A stretch of DNA of 39,701 nucleotides from NCBI RefSeq assembly GCF_900089835.1, contig NZ_OANU01000013.1:1-39701 (forward strand), given 5' to 3'. The notes beneath the pieces were generated by a model that was not told the DNA's origin, ran no database searches, and saw only the letters and a list, made by a program, of their open reading frames with translations. Position numbers and translations under genes: made by a program. Positions 1 to 8,764 of the stretch are shown in pieces. Source of the DNA: Vibrio thalassae. GTDB taxonomy: Bacteria; Pseudomonadota; Gammaproteobacteria; Enterobacterales; Vibrionaceae. Each line of letters starts with the position of its first letter. Position 1 is the stretch's first letter.

Positions 1-267
1 TTTATTGAGCGTATAGCGATAGAAGAACTGCAAGCCGTTACGGTCGAGCTTGATGGTACTCCACGAGTGGGTTTGAATAAGGCTAGCGAAGTATTGCTTG
101 AGTTGGTCGGGGGTGAGCGAGTCAGGGCAGCAATCAAAATAGCGGCTTATTCGACGAACGGCACGGGAATAGGCATCAATGGTAGCAGGTCGTTTACCTT
201 GCAGCTTAAGGTTGGTAAGGTGTTGTTCATAAAGAGAATGATAGCGATTGAGTTCATTGGGTGTCAT
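1..267 (-). CDS. Tyrosine recombinase/integrase N-terminal part, runs off the left edge
   Basis: Reading the minus strand from ATG at 267 gives 89 open codons with no stop before the edge. The protein starts MTPNELNRYHSLYEQHLTNL and continues with a KLQGKRPATIDAYSRAVRR stretch and a WSTIKLDRNGLQFFYRY stretch. This is the SAM-like core-binding domain found at the N terminus of phage-type tyrosine recombinases; the catalytic domain lies outside the window. An AGGAG ribosome site precedes the ATG. I recall near-identical proteins encoded beside IS91-family transposases in Vibrio and Shewanella, so it is probably part of such an element. The family call is firm; the IS91 link is inference from memory. 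Confidence 0.8.
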   Translation of the reverse strand, partial: MTPNELNRYHSLYEQHLTNLKLQGKRPATIDAYSRAVRRISRYFDCCPDSLTPDQLKQYFASLIQTHSWSTIKLDRNGLQFFYRYTLNK

Positions 268-766
268 GGTATTTACTCCTGTCTATCCCATCGGGTGATG
301 GGGTATCAGAAGTATGGCGTTTATGTGCTTTACTCTGCCGCGCAGCGGCTTCGTTCAACAATATGTTATGGTCATTTCTCAACCGTTTTCTTTCATTAGA
401 TAAAAACAATTATTTTAACTACGTCATGTTTTTAGTGATAATTAACATTCACAAATTATTATTTACGCAAGAAAAACTCTCACCTGTAAAGACAATAGCT
501 TACACACCATACATATAATTACGCTGCGTTATATAATAACTTCGCAAGTCAATCACAACGGTGGTTTAACTCTAAATATTGAATATAAATTAATTTATCC
601 ATAAGGATAATCGTATTTAAGATATTTTCATCCCTATTTGTCGAAACTTTAATTCCATTTATCCCTGCTTATAGCCTTGTTAATAATCATTTAGCCTAAT
701 TATAGATACGACGAGCCAAGAGCGTATTAATAATAAAATTTATTAGAGACTAAATAGGGATTTAAC
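268..766. other. Gene-free stretch: mobile-element end, then AT-rich porin leader
   Basis: No convincing gene is present. From 268 to about 350 the sequence belongs with the recombinase gene; it holds a small hairpin around 284-302 and a 5-bp GCCGC/GCGGC hairpin at 337-349, followed within a few bases by GTTC at 353-356. From about 360 to 766 it is AT-rich and ends in the ribosome site (AGGG, about 8 bases before the ATG) of the porin. The long leader suits a regulated porin gene, but I do not recognise a specific operator. Confidence 0.45.
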
Positions 767-1771
767 ATGAAAAAAGTTTCTCTTTTAACAGCAGCTATTA
801 TTGCAGGTTTATCAGCAACAGCAGCAAATGCTGCTGACGTATTTAAAGGTGATAACCTGAACCTAGCAGTGGGTGGCCGAGCTGAAGCGCGTGCTGATTT
901 TGACAAAGATACCAATGATCGAACGGTTGCAGATAACAGCCGTGCACGTGTCAACGTACTCGCGACAACAGAAATTGCTGACGGCGTTCAAGCTAAAGGT
1001 TTCTTTGAAGAAGAGATTAATCGTTCCGGCGCAGATGACAGTGCCGGATATGAAAACCGTTATCTATATGTGGGTGTCGCAGGCGAAAACAATGAACTTC
1101 AATACGGTAAAACGGATGGTTCATTAGGTATGATTACTGACTACACTGATATTCTCGACGCATTTGGTGGTGAAGCAGGCAACAAAACCGCTACAGCTGA
1201 CCGTACAAGTAACCAATTGCTCTACATCGGTACATTTGGTGGCCTAAAAGTTAAAGCAAACGCGAATGGCGGCGGCGCTGCTGATACATTCGAAAAATAC
1301 GGTCATGTGGTTAAAGGCACTATAGATCAAGGTTATGGTGTCGCTGCACAGTACCAGTTGGGTGATTTAAGCTTTGGTGCAGGTTACGCCTATCAAAAGG
1401 ACAAGGACGTTAATGTTACAGCTGGCGGCTTAACGATTTCTCCAAACGCAGAAAGCCAAAACGTCCTAGTTGGTGCAAGTTATCAGCTCAATGATCTATA
1501 TCTAGGTGGCCTTTATACGCAAGGTAAACTGTTAGACCAAGACTACAAAGGATTCGAGGTGGCATCTAAGTATGACATAACAGATCGTATTCTTTTGGCA
1601 GCAGCATTCCAGCAAGTTAAGTTTGATGTTGCAGACGAGACGGATCAAACCGTAGCGGCTAACGTACACTATAAGTTCACTAATGCCTTCACTACTTATG
1701 CTGGCGTATCTAAAGACCTAAACGGTGACAAAGATACAATTGGACGTCTTGGTGCAATCCTTACGTTTTAA
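767..1771 (+). CDS. Gram-negative general porin, OmpU/OmpC-like
   Basis: A 334-residue outer-membrane beta-barrel porin for passive diffusion of small solutes. It has a typical signal peptide ending in ...ATAANA with cleavage before ADVFKGD, alternating beta-strand sequence throughout, and a C-terminal phenylalanine (GAILTF), the usual BamA recognition end. The length fits the 16-strand trimeric porins of Vibrio. An AGGG ribosome site stands about 8 bases before the ATG. It is a single-gene unit, with a long AT-rich leader before it and a hairpin terminator after it. The family is sure; whether it corresponds to OmpU or another Vibrio porin cannot be settled here. Confidence 0.88.
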   Translation: MKKVSLLTAAIIAGLSATAANAADVFKGDNLNLAVGGRAEARADFDKDTNDRTVADNSRARVNVLATTEIADGVQAKGFFEEEINRSGADDSAGYENRYLYVGVAGENNELQYGKTDGSLGMITDYTDILDAFGGEAGNKTATADRTSNQLLYIGTFGGLKVKANANGGGAADTFEKYGHVVKGTIDQGYGVAAQYQLGDLSFGAGYAYQKDKDVNVTAGGLTISPNAESQNVLVGASYQLNDLYLGGLYTQGKLLDQDYKGFEVASKYDITDRILLAAAFQQVKFDVADETDQTVAANVHYKFTNAFTTYAGVSKDLNGDKDTIGRLGAILTF

Positions 1772-1852
1772 TCCTAACTGCATTTTGTAGAATGGGATGG
1801 ATTAACATGACAAAGATCTTTCCTAGTAACGAGTGTTGATTAAAATGACCTG

Positions 1853-1882
1853 ACAGCCATTGCAAAGTAATGGCTGTTTTTT
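1853..1882 (+). terminator. Rho-independent terminator after the porin
   Basis: A 9-bp perfect stem (ACAGCCATT / AATGGCTGT) with a 7-base loop is followed by six T residues. It also lies just beyond the 3' end of ctaB on the opposite strand. Confidence 0.85.
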
Positions 1883-1897
1883 ATGTATTTTTGCCCC

Positions 1898-2815
1898 TCA
1901 AATAGGAAGATAGTGATCCACCAGCAGCACTAAAAATAAAAGCATTAAATGGATAATAGAGAATTTAAACGTGTCCATTGCGGTCTTATCGGAGGCAAAA
2001 TATTTAAGTTTCCACGCATAATAAATAAAACCTGCACTCAAGAATGTTGAGCCTGCTAAATAGACTAGCCCTGTCATTCCGACTAAAGCAGGCAACAAGC
2101 ATACTAGCGCTAATAAAATGGTATAGAGCAAAATAGACGTTTTAGTATATTCAACCCCATGGGTCACCGGAAGCATAGGAATATCCGCTTTCGCGTAGTC
2201 TTCTTTTCTGTGAATCGCTAACGCCCAAAAATGAGGTGGGGTCCAGATGAAAATGATCATAACAAGTAACCAGGCGTTGGCATGCAGTTCCCCTGTCACC
2301 GCTGTCCACCCCAACAACGGTGGCATAGCGCCTGCAATACCTGCGATAACAATGTTCTGAGGCGTCGCTCGCTTTAAGTATAAGGTGTAGACCACGGCAT
2401 AGCCAAGCAAGCTTGCGAACGTGAGCCAAGCGGTTAGCCAGTTCACCCCCAAAGCTAATATTACAAAACCCAAGATGCCAAGACTTAGAGCAAAGGTAAA
2501 AACTTTACCGACACTCAACTCTCCTGATGGCAAAGGACGTTTATGGGTTCTCGCCATAACTGCATCAATTCGACGGTCTATTAGATGATTGAAAGCTGCC
2601 GCAGAGCCGGCCATTAATGCAATCCCCAGAAGCCCCAGCACCGTGGCTTGCACAGGTAGCGCACTCGGTACGGCTAAACACATCCCTACCAATGCCGTTA
2701 AAATCATTAATGCGACCACTTTGGGTTTCGTCAGGGTTAAATACACACGCCAATTATTCCTAGGTCTTACATGGGAATCCACACGACCTGCTAGCGCTAT
2801 TGTCACTTTGTTCAT
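1898..2815 (-). CDS. ctaB: Protoheme IX farnesyltransferase (heme O synthase)
   Basis: Converts heme B to heme O by adding a farnesyl group, the first step of heme A synthesis, in the inner membrane. The 305 residues have the UbiA-family pattern: LTKPKVV near residue 30, the first Asp-rich motif [21 protein letters not shown] at about 95-115, multiple membrane segments, and the second acidic loop [16 protein letters not shown] near 200. The ATG overlaps the ctaA stop by 4 bases (ATGA) after an AAGGAG site, indicating translational coupling. It is the last gene of the oxidase operon. It is also called cyoE; ctaB fits its place beside ctaA. Confidence 0.95.
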   Translation of the reverse strand: MNKVTIALAGRVDSHVRPRNNWRVYLTLTKPKVVALMILTALVGMCLAVPSALPVQATVLGLLGIALMAGSAAAFNHLIDRRIDAVMARTHKRPLPSGELSVGKVFTFALSLGILGFVILALGVNWLTAWLTFASLLGYAVVYTLYLKRATPQNIVIAGIAGAMPPLLGWTAVTGELHANAWLLVMIIFIWTPPHFWALAIHRKEDYAKADIPMLPVTHGVEYTKTSILLYTILLALVCLLPALVGMTGLVYLAGSTFLSAGFIYYAWKLKYFASDKTAMDTFKFSIIHLMLLFLVLLVDHYLPI

Positions 2816-3978
2816 AAAGAGCTCTCCTTGTCTCCTGATGCTTTCATCCTCCCAGTAGGGATCTTCGATTCAATAATAGTGAGCGTCGGTTTTTCCGCTT
2901 GAGGGTATCGTATGTTCCTAATGATGTAGTTAGTTTGAATTAGGCTTAGTAGCAGCAACGCAGCGCCGAGGTTATGCGTAACCGCAACTAGCAAAGGTAA
3001 GTGGAACACCACATTACTCACTCCCAGCACAAGTTGAATGACTAATAACCCCAATAATAGAACACCGACCTTCCGTAAAGCAGATTGTCGATGTTTTAGT
3101 AAGCTTAGCCCTAATACCCCAACGAGTAGCGTCACCACTATGGCACCAAAACGATGACTGACATGAATGGTCATCCGCGCAGCATAATCGAGCACACCAA
3201 ATTCGTAATTATCAAAGCCAAAATGCACCGGAGTGAAAGCGGTCTTAAAATCGAGATAACGGCCCCACTCACCTTCACAAATAGGTAAAGAAGTACACAC
3301 CACAGCAGCGTAATTTGAGGATACCCAACCGCCGAGTATTATCTGAAAAATGGTGGCTATTAGTGCCAAGCACGCCAATAACTTGAGTCGAGTACCGATT
3401 ATCCTTGGCTCAGTAGTCACTGTTTTAGGTTTCACCACTTTTGGCTCAAAGGCAGTGCTTCGTTCTTTTTGTGATTCTGTTTCCTTAGTCCATCGCGTTG
3501 CTATTGTATTCGGGCGCAGTTTTAGGTAAGTATAAAACAGCAAAGAAAACATAGTAAAGCCCCCTAGTAGATGTCCCATAACCACAATAGGCATCAGTTT
3601 AAGTGTTACCGTCCACATCCCTAAAGCCGCTTGAAACACTATCACTAAAGATAACGACACAGGCAAAGCCCCGCCGAGTCGACTCCGTTCATTCCTCAAT
3701 GCTAGATAGGTAATCGCAAACACAACTAAACCTAATGTTCCCGCTAAATATCGGTGTATCATCTCTAACCATGCTTTGTAAGGCTCCACCGCTCGTTCGG
3801 GGAAAAGCGTATTTGCTACGGCCACATCAACGCTATTGCTAGGCACCGTTAGATGACCATAACAACCCGGCCAGTCTGGACAACCTAACCCAGCATCCGC
3901 AAGGCGAGTATAGGCACCCATGGCAATGACAACAACGGTCAGTATCACTGCGCCTTTCACCAAATTTATCAGTCTCAT
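2812..3978 (-). CDS. ctaA: Heme A synthase, COX15/CtaA family
   Basis: Oxidises the methyl group of heme O to give heme A for the oxidase. 388 residues, with [21 protein letters not shown] at the N terminus (the COX15 signature with its cysteine pair), a second cysteine pair ([13 protein letters not shown]), and conserved heme-ligand histidines in [22 protein letters not shown] and VTHNLGA. About eight membrane segments form two four-helix halves, joined here by a long polar linker at about residues 175-205 rich in Lys, Glu and Thr. The ATG at 3978 has AAGGAG at good distance; a GTG two codons upstream would overlap that site and is less likely. Confidence 0.94.
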   Translation of the reverse strand: MRLINLVKGAVILTVVVIAMGAYTRLADAGLGCPDWPGCYGHLTVPSNSVDVAVANTLFPERAVEPYKAWLEMIHRYLAGTLGLVVFAITYLALRNERSRLGGALPVSLSLVIVFQAALGMWTVTLKLMPIVVMGHLLGGFTMFSLLFYTYLKLRPNTIATRWTKETESQKERSTAFEPKVVKPKTVTTEPRIIGTRLKLLACLALIATIFQIILGGWVSSNYAAVVCTSLPICEGEWGRYLDFKTAFTPVHFGFDNYEFGVLDYAARMTIHVSHRFGAIVVTLLVGVLGLSLLKHRQSALRKVGVLLLGLLVIQLVLGVSNVVFHLPLLVAVTHNLGAALLLLSLIQTNYIIRNIRYPQAEKPTLTIIESKIPTGRMKASGDKESSL

Positions 3979-4024
3979 TGCCACTCCTTATGCCGTCAAC
4001 ATTGGTGTACTCACCTCTTAGCGT

Positions 4025-4594
4025 CTAACCTACTCGAGATAGCTTGAGTAGCTTTCTGAGGTCGGACAACAGCCCCTTGCTGTGTGCGACCTGTTGTTCC
4101 TTGGTTGTAGGTTCAAACACCATCACGACTTGACCTAAAGTGTCGGTAATGACGTATCCTTGCGGTGGTACTATGTCAGAGAAACCGTCGTTTACGGTCA
4201 CCACTGCCACTGAATCAGGCAGTTTGGGCAGAGCGTATCCAGATTGTATGTAAACAACTGGTGTGACCCGCTCTTTGTACTTTCCTAGCGCTAAATACGT
4301 TTGCCCCATAACGTATAAGCGATTTAAGCATGCATCATCACATTTAGCGGGTAGCACAAAGCCCAGCTGCCAGCTGTCTCTTTGAAGGGGGTTGACTATC
4401 CCTAGTGACTCGAATGTCACTCGAGGCTCCACCAACTGGCCATGATTGGTCACTCCTGACTCATACCAATTATTACTAAGAATGGTTTTTGCAACGATAA
4501 ACGGCAGCGCAAAAAAAACAATTAACGCCAGTAACGTCAGTCGCCCTCTCAATACGGCTTTGGGCTTGAATAACGGTGTCGTCCCTGTGCTCAT
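4025..4594 (-). CDS. Membrane-anchored SCO/thioredoxin-like protein of the oxidase operon
   Basis: A 189-residue protein with one N-terminal membrane segment (about 18-36) and a periplasmic domain. This type of gene is usually labelled hypothetical between surf1 and ctaA. Features visible here resemble the SCO copper-chaperone fold: a CDDAC motif (Cys85, Cys89, spaced like the SCO CPxVC), a following helix NRLYVMGQTYLALG, and a GYVITDTLGQVVMVF strand pair at 146-160 that parallels the SCO YLIDPDGRVV segment. The conserved SCO histidine just before that strand is absent (VPPQGY). The start at 4594 has AGGAGCG in front; a longer frame exists but lacks a good site. It starts 8 bases after surf1 ends. 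The SCO-like role is inferred. Confidence 0.75.
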   Translation of the reverse strand: MSTGTTPLFKPKAVLRGRLTLLALIVFFALPFIVAKTILSNNWYESGVTNHGQLVEPRVTFESLGIVNPLQRDSWQLGFVLPAKCDDACLNRLYVMGQTYLALGKYKERVTPVVYIQSGYALPKLPDSVAVVTVNDGFSDIVPPQGYVITDTLGQVVMVFEPTTKEQQVAHSKGLLSDLRKLLKLSRVG

Positions 4595-4602
4595 AAGCGC
4601 TC

Positions 4603-5364
4603 CTAATGTCTTGTTGAATGAGTTTTTCTGGCCCAACGATATGCGGCAATGCCCACGACTAACGCAAAAACCAAGGCCATAGCAAACCATTGAAATGCAT
4701 AAGCGTAGTGTTTAGCGGAGTTCATAGACAGTGGCTTCCATGGATGTTCGTAAGGCGTGGTTGAGTCGCTAGGTTGTATGACCCATGGTTGTAAAGGCTT
4801 GCCAATGTGCTCTGCTAATGCTTCCAGATTTAAGTTCTGAATCCGCCATGTCGTTGTGGCTGAAGAGGAAAAATCTTCAGGGTAGAGTTTGTTGCCTAAA
4901 GGGCTAGTCATCTTTCGATATAAACGCCCTGTCATCATCACAGAATGGGTTAACAGCTCAACAGCAGGCAATGAGTGCCTTTGCACCATCCCTTTAACAA
5001 ATCCAAGTTCCACGAGCCAAAAGCGAGCTTGATTATCCGCACTAAGCTGATAAACCAAATACCCTACTTGTCCATCAACGGTTTGGTTATCAAGATAGAT
5101 AAGTTGAGGCAGAGGAGCAACCTCTGCAAACACGGGTACGCCGATCCAGCGAAAATAGTCATCACTTAGCTGGGGTGCATGTGAAAAGCGAACAGAACTT
5201 AATGAACTGGGTGATTGCTCACTTCGCTGGGCCAACATAGATTCTAGCTGCGATTTTTCGTTACCTCGCTGTTGCTGCCAAAAGCCCAGTTTGACCAAAG
5301 TTGAAAACACAGCCACAGTTAATACTATGCCGGTCCAGAACTTCATCGATTTAAACCAGATCAT
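4603..5364 (-). CDS. SURF1 family cytochrome oxidase assembly protein
   Basis: A 253-residue inner-membrane protein of the SURF1/Shy1 family, which helps insert heme A into oxidase subunit I. It shows the expected N-terminal membrane helix (TGIVLTVAVFSTLVKLGFWQ), the LGFWQQQRGNEK motif after it, a large periplasmic domain (GYLVYQL, WLVELGFVKG, GRLYR), and a C-terminal helix AFQWFAMALVFALVVGIAAYRW. The start at 5364 (MIWFKSMKFW) has GAGG 8 bases upstream, within a palindrome shared with the divergent DUF2909 gene. Methionine 7 has no ribosome site. It sits between ctaE and the SCO-like gene. Confidence 0.9.
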   Translation of the reverse strand: MIWFKSMKFWTGIVLTVAVFSTLVKLGFWQQQRGNEKSQLESMLAQRSEQSPSSLSSVRFSHAPQLSDDYFRWIGVPVFAEVAPLPQLIYLDNQTVDGQVGYLVYQLSADNQARFWLVELGFVKGMVQRHSLPAVELLTHSVMMTGRLYRKMTSPLGNKLYPEDFSSSATTTWRIQNLNLEALAEHIGKPLQPWVIQPSDSTTPYEHPWKPLSMNSAKHYAYAFQWFAMALVFALVVGIAAYRWARKTHSTRH

Positions 5365-5366
5365 GC

Positions 5367-5376
5367 GAGGCGCCTC
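5367..5376. promoter_or_regulatory. Palindromic Shine-Dalgarno shared by two divergent genes
   Basis: GAGGCGCCTC is a perfect 10-bp palindrome between the surf1 start (5364, minus) and the DUF2909 start (5378, plus). Each strand reads GAGG, 7 bases before the plus ATG and 8 bases before the minus ATG, so one site serves both genes. Promoters for each must lie inside the other gene. Confidence 0.6.
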
Positions 5377-5377
5377 A

Positions 5378-5602
5378 ATGTCAGCCACACTATTGTTTAA
5401 GATTGTTTTAGTACTGCTATTACTTTTCATCATCTTTAACTTAGCGCTTGCCCTCATAAGAATGGTGCGAGACGACCCTAATTCTGGAAAACCCATGAGT
5501 CACTATCTGGGTCGCCGTGTGTTGTTTTCTGCGATTGTTGTTATTCTTTTGGTTATTGCGCTGCAAAGTGGATTCCTTGCTCCTAACCCTCGCCCCTACT
5601 GA
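5378..5602 (+). CDS. DUF2909 small membrane protein
   Basis: A 74-residue protein with two membrane helices (LLFKIVLVLLLLFIIFNLALAL and VLFSAIVVILLVIALQSGFL) joined by a short polar loop with RDDPNSGKPMSHYLGRR. This is the twin-transmembrane DUF2909 pattern, a family found in cytochrome c oxidase gene neighbourhoods. The frame is open further upstream, but the ATG at 5378 has GAGG 7 bases before it and gives the family's usual length. It lies on the strand opposite to the cta operon, divergent from surf1 with 13 bases between the start codons, and ends 21 bases from the ctaE stop. No function is known to me. Confidence 0.8.
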   Translation: MSATLLFKIVLVLLLLFIIFNLALALIRMVRDDPNSGKPMSHYLGRRVLFSAIVVILLVIALQSGFLAPNPRPY

Positions 5603-5623
5603 TACAAAACCAGATACTGCTGA

Positions 5624-6505
5624 CTAAAGCACATAAACGAAGACAAATAAACAGAGCCAAACCACATCAACAAAGTGCCAGTACCAACTGCCTGCTTGAA
5701 ACGCGAAATGGTCTTTAGGTGTAAAATGGTCTTTGGCGATTCGAAACAGGAGTACTATCAGAAAGATGGTACCTAGCACCACATGTAAGCCATGGAACCC
5801 GGTTAACATGAAGAATGTGTTTCCATATATCCCAGACTGTAAAGTAAGCCCCAGATCCCGGTACGCATGTGAGTACTCAACGGCTTGGTAGTAAAGGAAA
5901 AATCCGGCCAGAACAATAGTAATTTCTAGCCACACGATAAGCGCTGTTCGCTTATTCTTTTCTAGGCTAACGTGAGCCATGTGTAACGTAATCGAAGAGA
6001 GCAGTAGTATGATGGTGTTCTGCAAAGGTAAACCTTGCCAAGGCATTGCCTCAGTTGTCTCACCCGCAGGGGTCGTAGTGAGTGGCCATATCGCTTCGAA
6101 TCCTGGCCACAGAACTTCGTGAGTCATCACATTGTTGTCGGCGCCTCCCAACCAAGGGACAGCAATCATCCGCGCATAAAATAACGCGCCAAAAAAGGCA
6201 CCAAAGAACATCACTTCAGAAAAAATGAACCAGCTCATACCTTGACGAAATGAACGCGTAATCTGGTCTGAGTACAAGCCTTGCAGTGATTCGCTGACAA
6301 CATTGCTAAACCACCCTGACAACATGTACAACAGCACCACAAAGCCCAGCGCGAGAGTAACGTTGCCGATGACACTCCCAGCTCCACCCGTCTCTAAATG
6401 TTGAACTGTGAGTCCCGCACCAACTGCTACTAAAAACAACGCGACAGCTCCCACAATGGGCCAGCTGCTCTGAGCTGGAACGTAATAAGATTGAGGTTTA
6501 CTCAT
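5624..6505 (-). CDS. ctaE: Cytochrome c oxidase subunit III
   Basis: A 293-residue integral membrane subunit of the aa3-type oxidase. It shows seven membrane helices with the subunit III hallmarks SEVMFFGAFFGALFYAR, the HMAHVSLEKNKR loop, FFMLTGFHGLHVVLG, and the C-terminal AGSWYWHFVDVVWLCLFVFVYV. The start overlaps the ctaG gene by 8 bases with GGGAG upstream, implying coupled translation. It ends almost against the convergent DUF2909 gene, with no terminator visible in the 21-base gap. Confidence 0.96.
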   Translation of the reverse strand: MSKPQSYYVPAQSSWPIVGAVALFLVAVGAGLTVQHLETGGAGSVIGNVTLALGFVVLLYMLSGWFSNVVSESLQGLYSDQITRSFRQGMSWFIFSEVMFFGAFFGALFYARMIAVPWLGGADNNVMTHEVLWPGFEAIWPLTTTPAGETTEAMPWQGLPLQNTIILLLSSITLHMAHVSLEKNKRTALIVWLEITIVLAGFFLYYQAVEYSHAYRDLGLTLQSGIYGNTFFMLTGFHGLHVVLGTIFLIVLLFRIAKDHFTPKDHFAFQAGSWYWHFVDVVWLCLFVFVYVL

Positions 6506-7106
6506 AGCTTAACTCCCTGTTAAGTGCGCTCTTGCTACCCTTACTGCGTTCAACGGCATCCTGCACGCTTGCATTATTTGTGATGTTGTAGAGTGTGTAC
6601 GACAAAGTCAGTGTGTGAATCGACTCGGGGATATCGGGTTCAATATAGAAAATTAACGGCATTTCCGTTTCGCTCTGACCGTCGAGCGGCTGATGATTAA
6701 AGCAGAAACACTCAATCTTATTGAAGTAGGCGGCACCCGTCCCCGGAGACACCGACGGTACTGCTTGCCCAATTAGAGGCTGCGACGAATTATTCTTCGC
6801 CAGATAGGCCGTTTGAATCACCTCTCCAGGGTATACGTCAAGAAAGACGGTTTCAGGCTCAAATCCCCATGGCATGTCAGGGTTGATATGCGCCATAAAC
6901 TCAACGCGAACAGTGCGTGAAATATCGGCCCTCATTCCAACAGGTTGCACCGCCGATACGGTATTAGTTTTACCATTGATACCTAACGCTTCACACATAA
7001 TGTCGTACAACGGAACCAAAGCAAAACCAAACCCAAACATGCCGACCACAGCCACACACAGCCACGTAACTAACTTTCTATTGGATGTAGGGTTTTGCTC
7101 GCTCAT
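6498..7106 (-). CDS. ctaG: Cytochrome c oxidase assembly protein CtaG/Cox11
   Basis: Cox11-type copper chaperone that supplies the CuB site of subunit I. 202 residues: a cytosolic N terminus, one membrane helix (LVTWLCVAVVGMFGFGFALVPLY), the LYDIMCEALGINGKT cysteine segment, and the conserved copper motif KIECFCFNHQPL (CFCF) in the periplasmic domain. The start at 7106 (ATG) follows GAGAGGTGAGTG; an overlapping GTG one codon upstream is possible. It lies between ctaD and ctaE, the usual place. Confidence 0.95.
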   Translation of the reverse strand: MSEQNPTSNRKLVTWLCVAVVGMFGFGFALVPLYDIMCEALGINGKTNTVSAVQPVGMRADISRTVRVEFMAHINPDMPWGFEPETVFLDVYPGEVIQTAYLAKNNSSQPLIGQAVPSVSPGTGAAYFNKIECFCFNHQPLDGQSETEMPLIFYIEPDIPESIHTLTLSYTLYNITNNASVQDAVERSKGSKSALNRELSYE

Positions 7107-7117
7107 CACTCACCTCT

Positions 7118-8764
7118 CTAATCCACTTTTGGCGGTGTGCTAAAGGTGTGATACGGTGCTGGGCTAGGTACTGTCCATTCCAGCCCTTCCGCTCGCTCCC
7201 AAGGTTTCGCTTTGGCCTTTTCTCCGCCTTTAATGCACTTGATTACCAGCCATAAGAAAATCAACTGCGACAGACCAAAGGCGAACCCGCCTATTGAGAC
7301 AATCTGGTTTACATCGGCAAATTGAATAGCATAGTCAGGAATACGCCTTGGCATGCCCGCTAGTCCTAAGAAATGCATCGGAAAAAACAGCACATTGACC
7401 GAAATCACCGAGCACCAGAAATGCCACAGACTTAACTTTTGGTCATACATATGGCCGGTCCATTTGGGCAGCCAGTAATAAGCGGCCGCCATAATTGAAA
7501 ATACAGCGCCAGATACTAGAACATAGTGAAAGTGAGCTACGACAAAGTAGGTGTCGTGATATTGAAAGTCCGCAGGTACAATAGCCAGCATCAACCCTGA
7601 AAAGCCACCAATGGTAAACAAGACGATAAAAGCGATAGCGAATAGCATGGGCGTTTCAAACGTCAATGCGCCGCGCCACATTGTCGCTACCCAATTAAAT
7701 ACTTTCACCCCTGTGGGCACTGCGATGAGCATAGTACAGTACATAAAGAACAGCTCGGCAAAAACAGGCATCCCTGTGGTGAACATGTGATGCGCCCAAA
7801 CCAAGAAAGACAACAAAGCGATACTGCATGTCGCATACACCATTGAATGGTAACCAAACAGCTTCTTACCACTAAACGCAGGTACAATGGCCGAAATGAT
7901 GCCGAAAGAAGGCAAGATCATGATGTACACTTCTGGGTGGCCGAAAAACCAAAAAATATGTTGGAACATGACAGGATCACCGCCACCTGCTGCATCAAAA
8001 AAACTGGTTCCGAAATACTTGTCCGTCAACACCATCGTGACAGCCCCCGCCAACACTGGCATCACAGCGATAAGCAAAAAGGCGGTAATTAACCAGGTCC
8101 AGACAAATAACGGCATCTTCATCATCGTCATGCCGGGAGCACGCATATTAAAAATGGTGACAATGACATTGATGGCCCCCATGATTGAGCTGATCCCCAT
8201 AATGTGTACTGAAAACACAAATAGTGCCGTGCTATCCGGACCATAGGTTGTTGAAAGCGGCGCGTAAAACGTCCAACCAAAATCGGGCCCACCACCGGGC
8301 ATAAAGAGTGATGACAAAAGAATTAGGAAAGCGAACGGCAGAATCCAAAAGCTTAAGTTATTCATGCGCGGCAATGCCATATCTGGTGCACCAATCATCA
8401 TTGGAATCATCCAATTCGCCAAACCAGTAAAAGCTGGCATGACAGCGCCAAAGACCATCACTAAGCCGTGAACTGTGGTCATCTGGTTAAAGAAATTGGG
8501 CTCAACAAGTTGTAAGCCCGGTTGGAATAACTCTGCACGAATGACCATCGCCATCACGCCGCCAGTAAGAAACATGACGAAACTAAACCACAAGTACAAA
8601 GTCCCAATATCTTTATGGTTAGTGGAGTATACCCATCTTGCCCAACCAGAAGGGGCGTGATCATGATGATCGTCTTCAATAACGGCCGTGCTTTCCGCAC
8701 GACTCATCTCTGCATCCGTCGCTGTTGACGATTTAACTGTTTCCATAGGATCCATTTTCATCAT
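7118..8764 (-). CDS. ctaD: Cytochrome c oxidase subunit I
   Basis: The catalytic heme-copper subunit, 548 residues, twelve membrane helices. Visible signatures are [15 protein letters not shown] (heme a His), [17 protein letters not shown] (CuB His-Tyr pair and the D-channel Glu of A1-type oxidases), [11 protein letters not shown] (CuB His-His), PTGVKVFNW (K-channel Lys) and [17 protein letters not shown] (heme ligands). The gene overlaps ctaC by 4 bases. Three ATGs cluster at the start (8764, 8761, 8755) after AAGGAG; the second has the best spacing, so the true N terminus may be one residue shorter. Heme A is implied by ctaA and ctaB downstream. Confidence 0.97.
   Translation of the reverse strand: MMKMDPMETVKSSTATDAEMSRAESTAVIEDDHHDHAPSGWARWVYSTNHKDIGTLYLWFSFVMFLTGGVMAMVIRAELFQPGLQLVEPNFFNQMTTVHGLVMVFGAVMPAFTGLANWMIPMMIGAPDMALPRMNNLSFWILPFAFLILLSSLFMPGGGPDFGWTFYAPLSTTYGPDSTALFVFSVHIMGISSIMGAINVIVTIFNMRAPGMTMMKMPLFVWTWLITAFLLIAVMPVLAGAVTMVLTDKYFGTSFFDAAGGGDPVMFQHIFWFFGHPEVYIMILPSFGIISAIVPAFSGKKLFGYHSMVYATCSIALLSFLVWAHHMFTTGMPVFAELFFMYCTMLIAVPTGVKVFNWVATMWRGALTFETPMLFAIAFIVLFTIGGFSGLMLAIVPADFQYHDTYFVVAHFHYVLVSGAVFSIMAAAYYWLPKWTGHMYDQKLSLWHFWCSVISVNVLFFPMHFLGLAGMPRRIPDYAIQFADVNQIVSIGGFAFGLSQLIFLWLVIKCIKGGEKAKAKPWERAEGLEWTVPSPAPYHTFSTPPKVD

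Noticed and set aside
261..518. Plus-strand ORFs over the first 500 bases
   Set aside because: They are antisense or out-of-frame shadows of the recombinase gene and the AT-rich leader, without ribosome sites or family sequence.
873..1127. ORF of 84 codons inside the porin gene
   Set aside because: Alternate-frame shadow of the porin; no domain sequence.
7847..8246. Plus-strand ORFs opposite ctaD
   Set aside because: Antisense shadows of a strongly conserved gene; composition follows the codons of ctaD.
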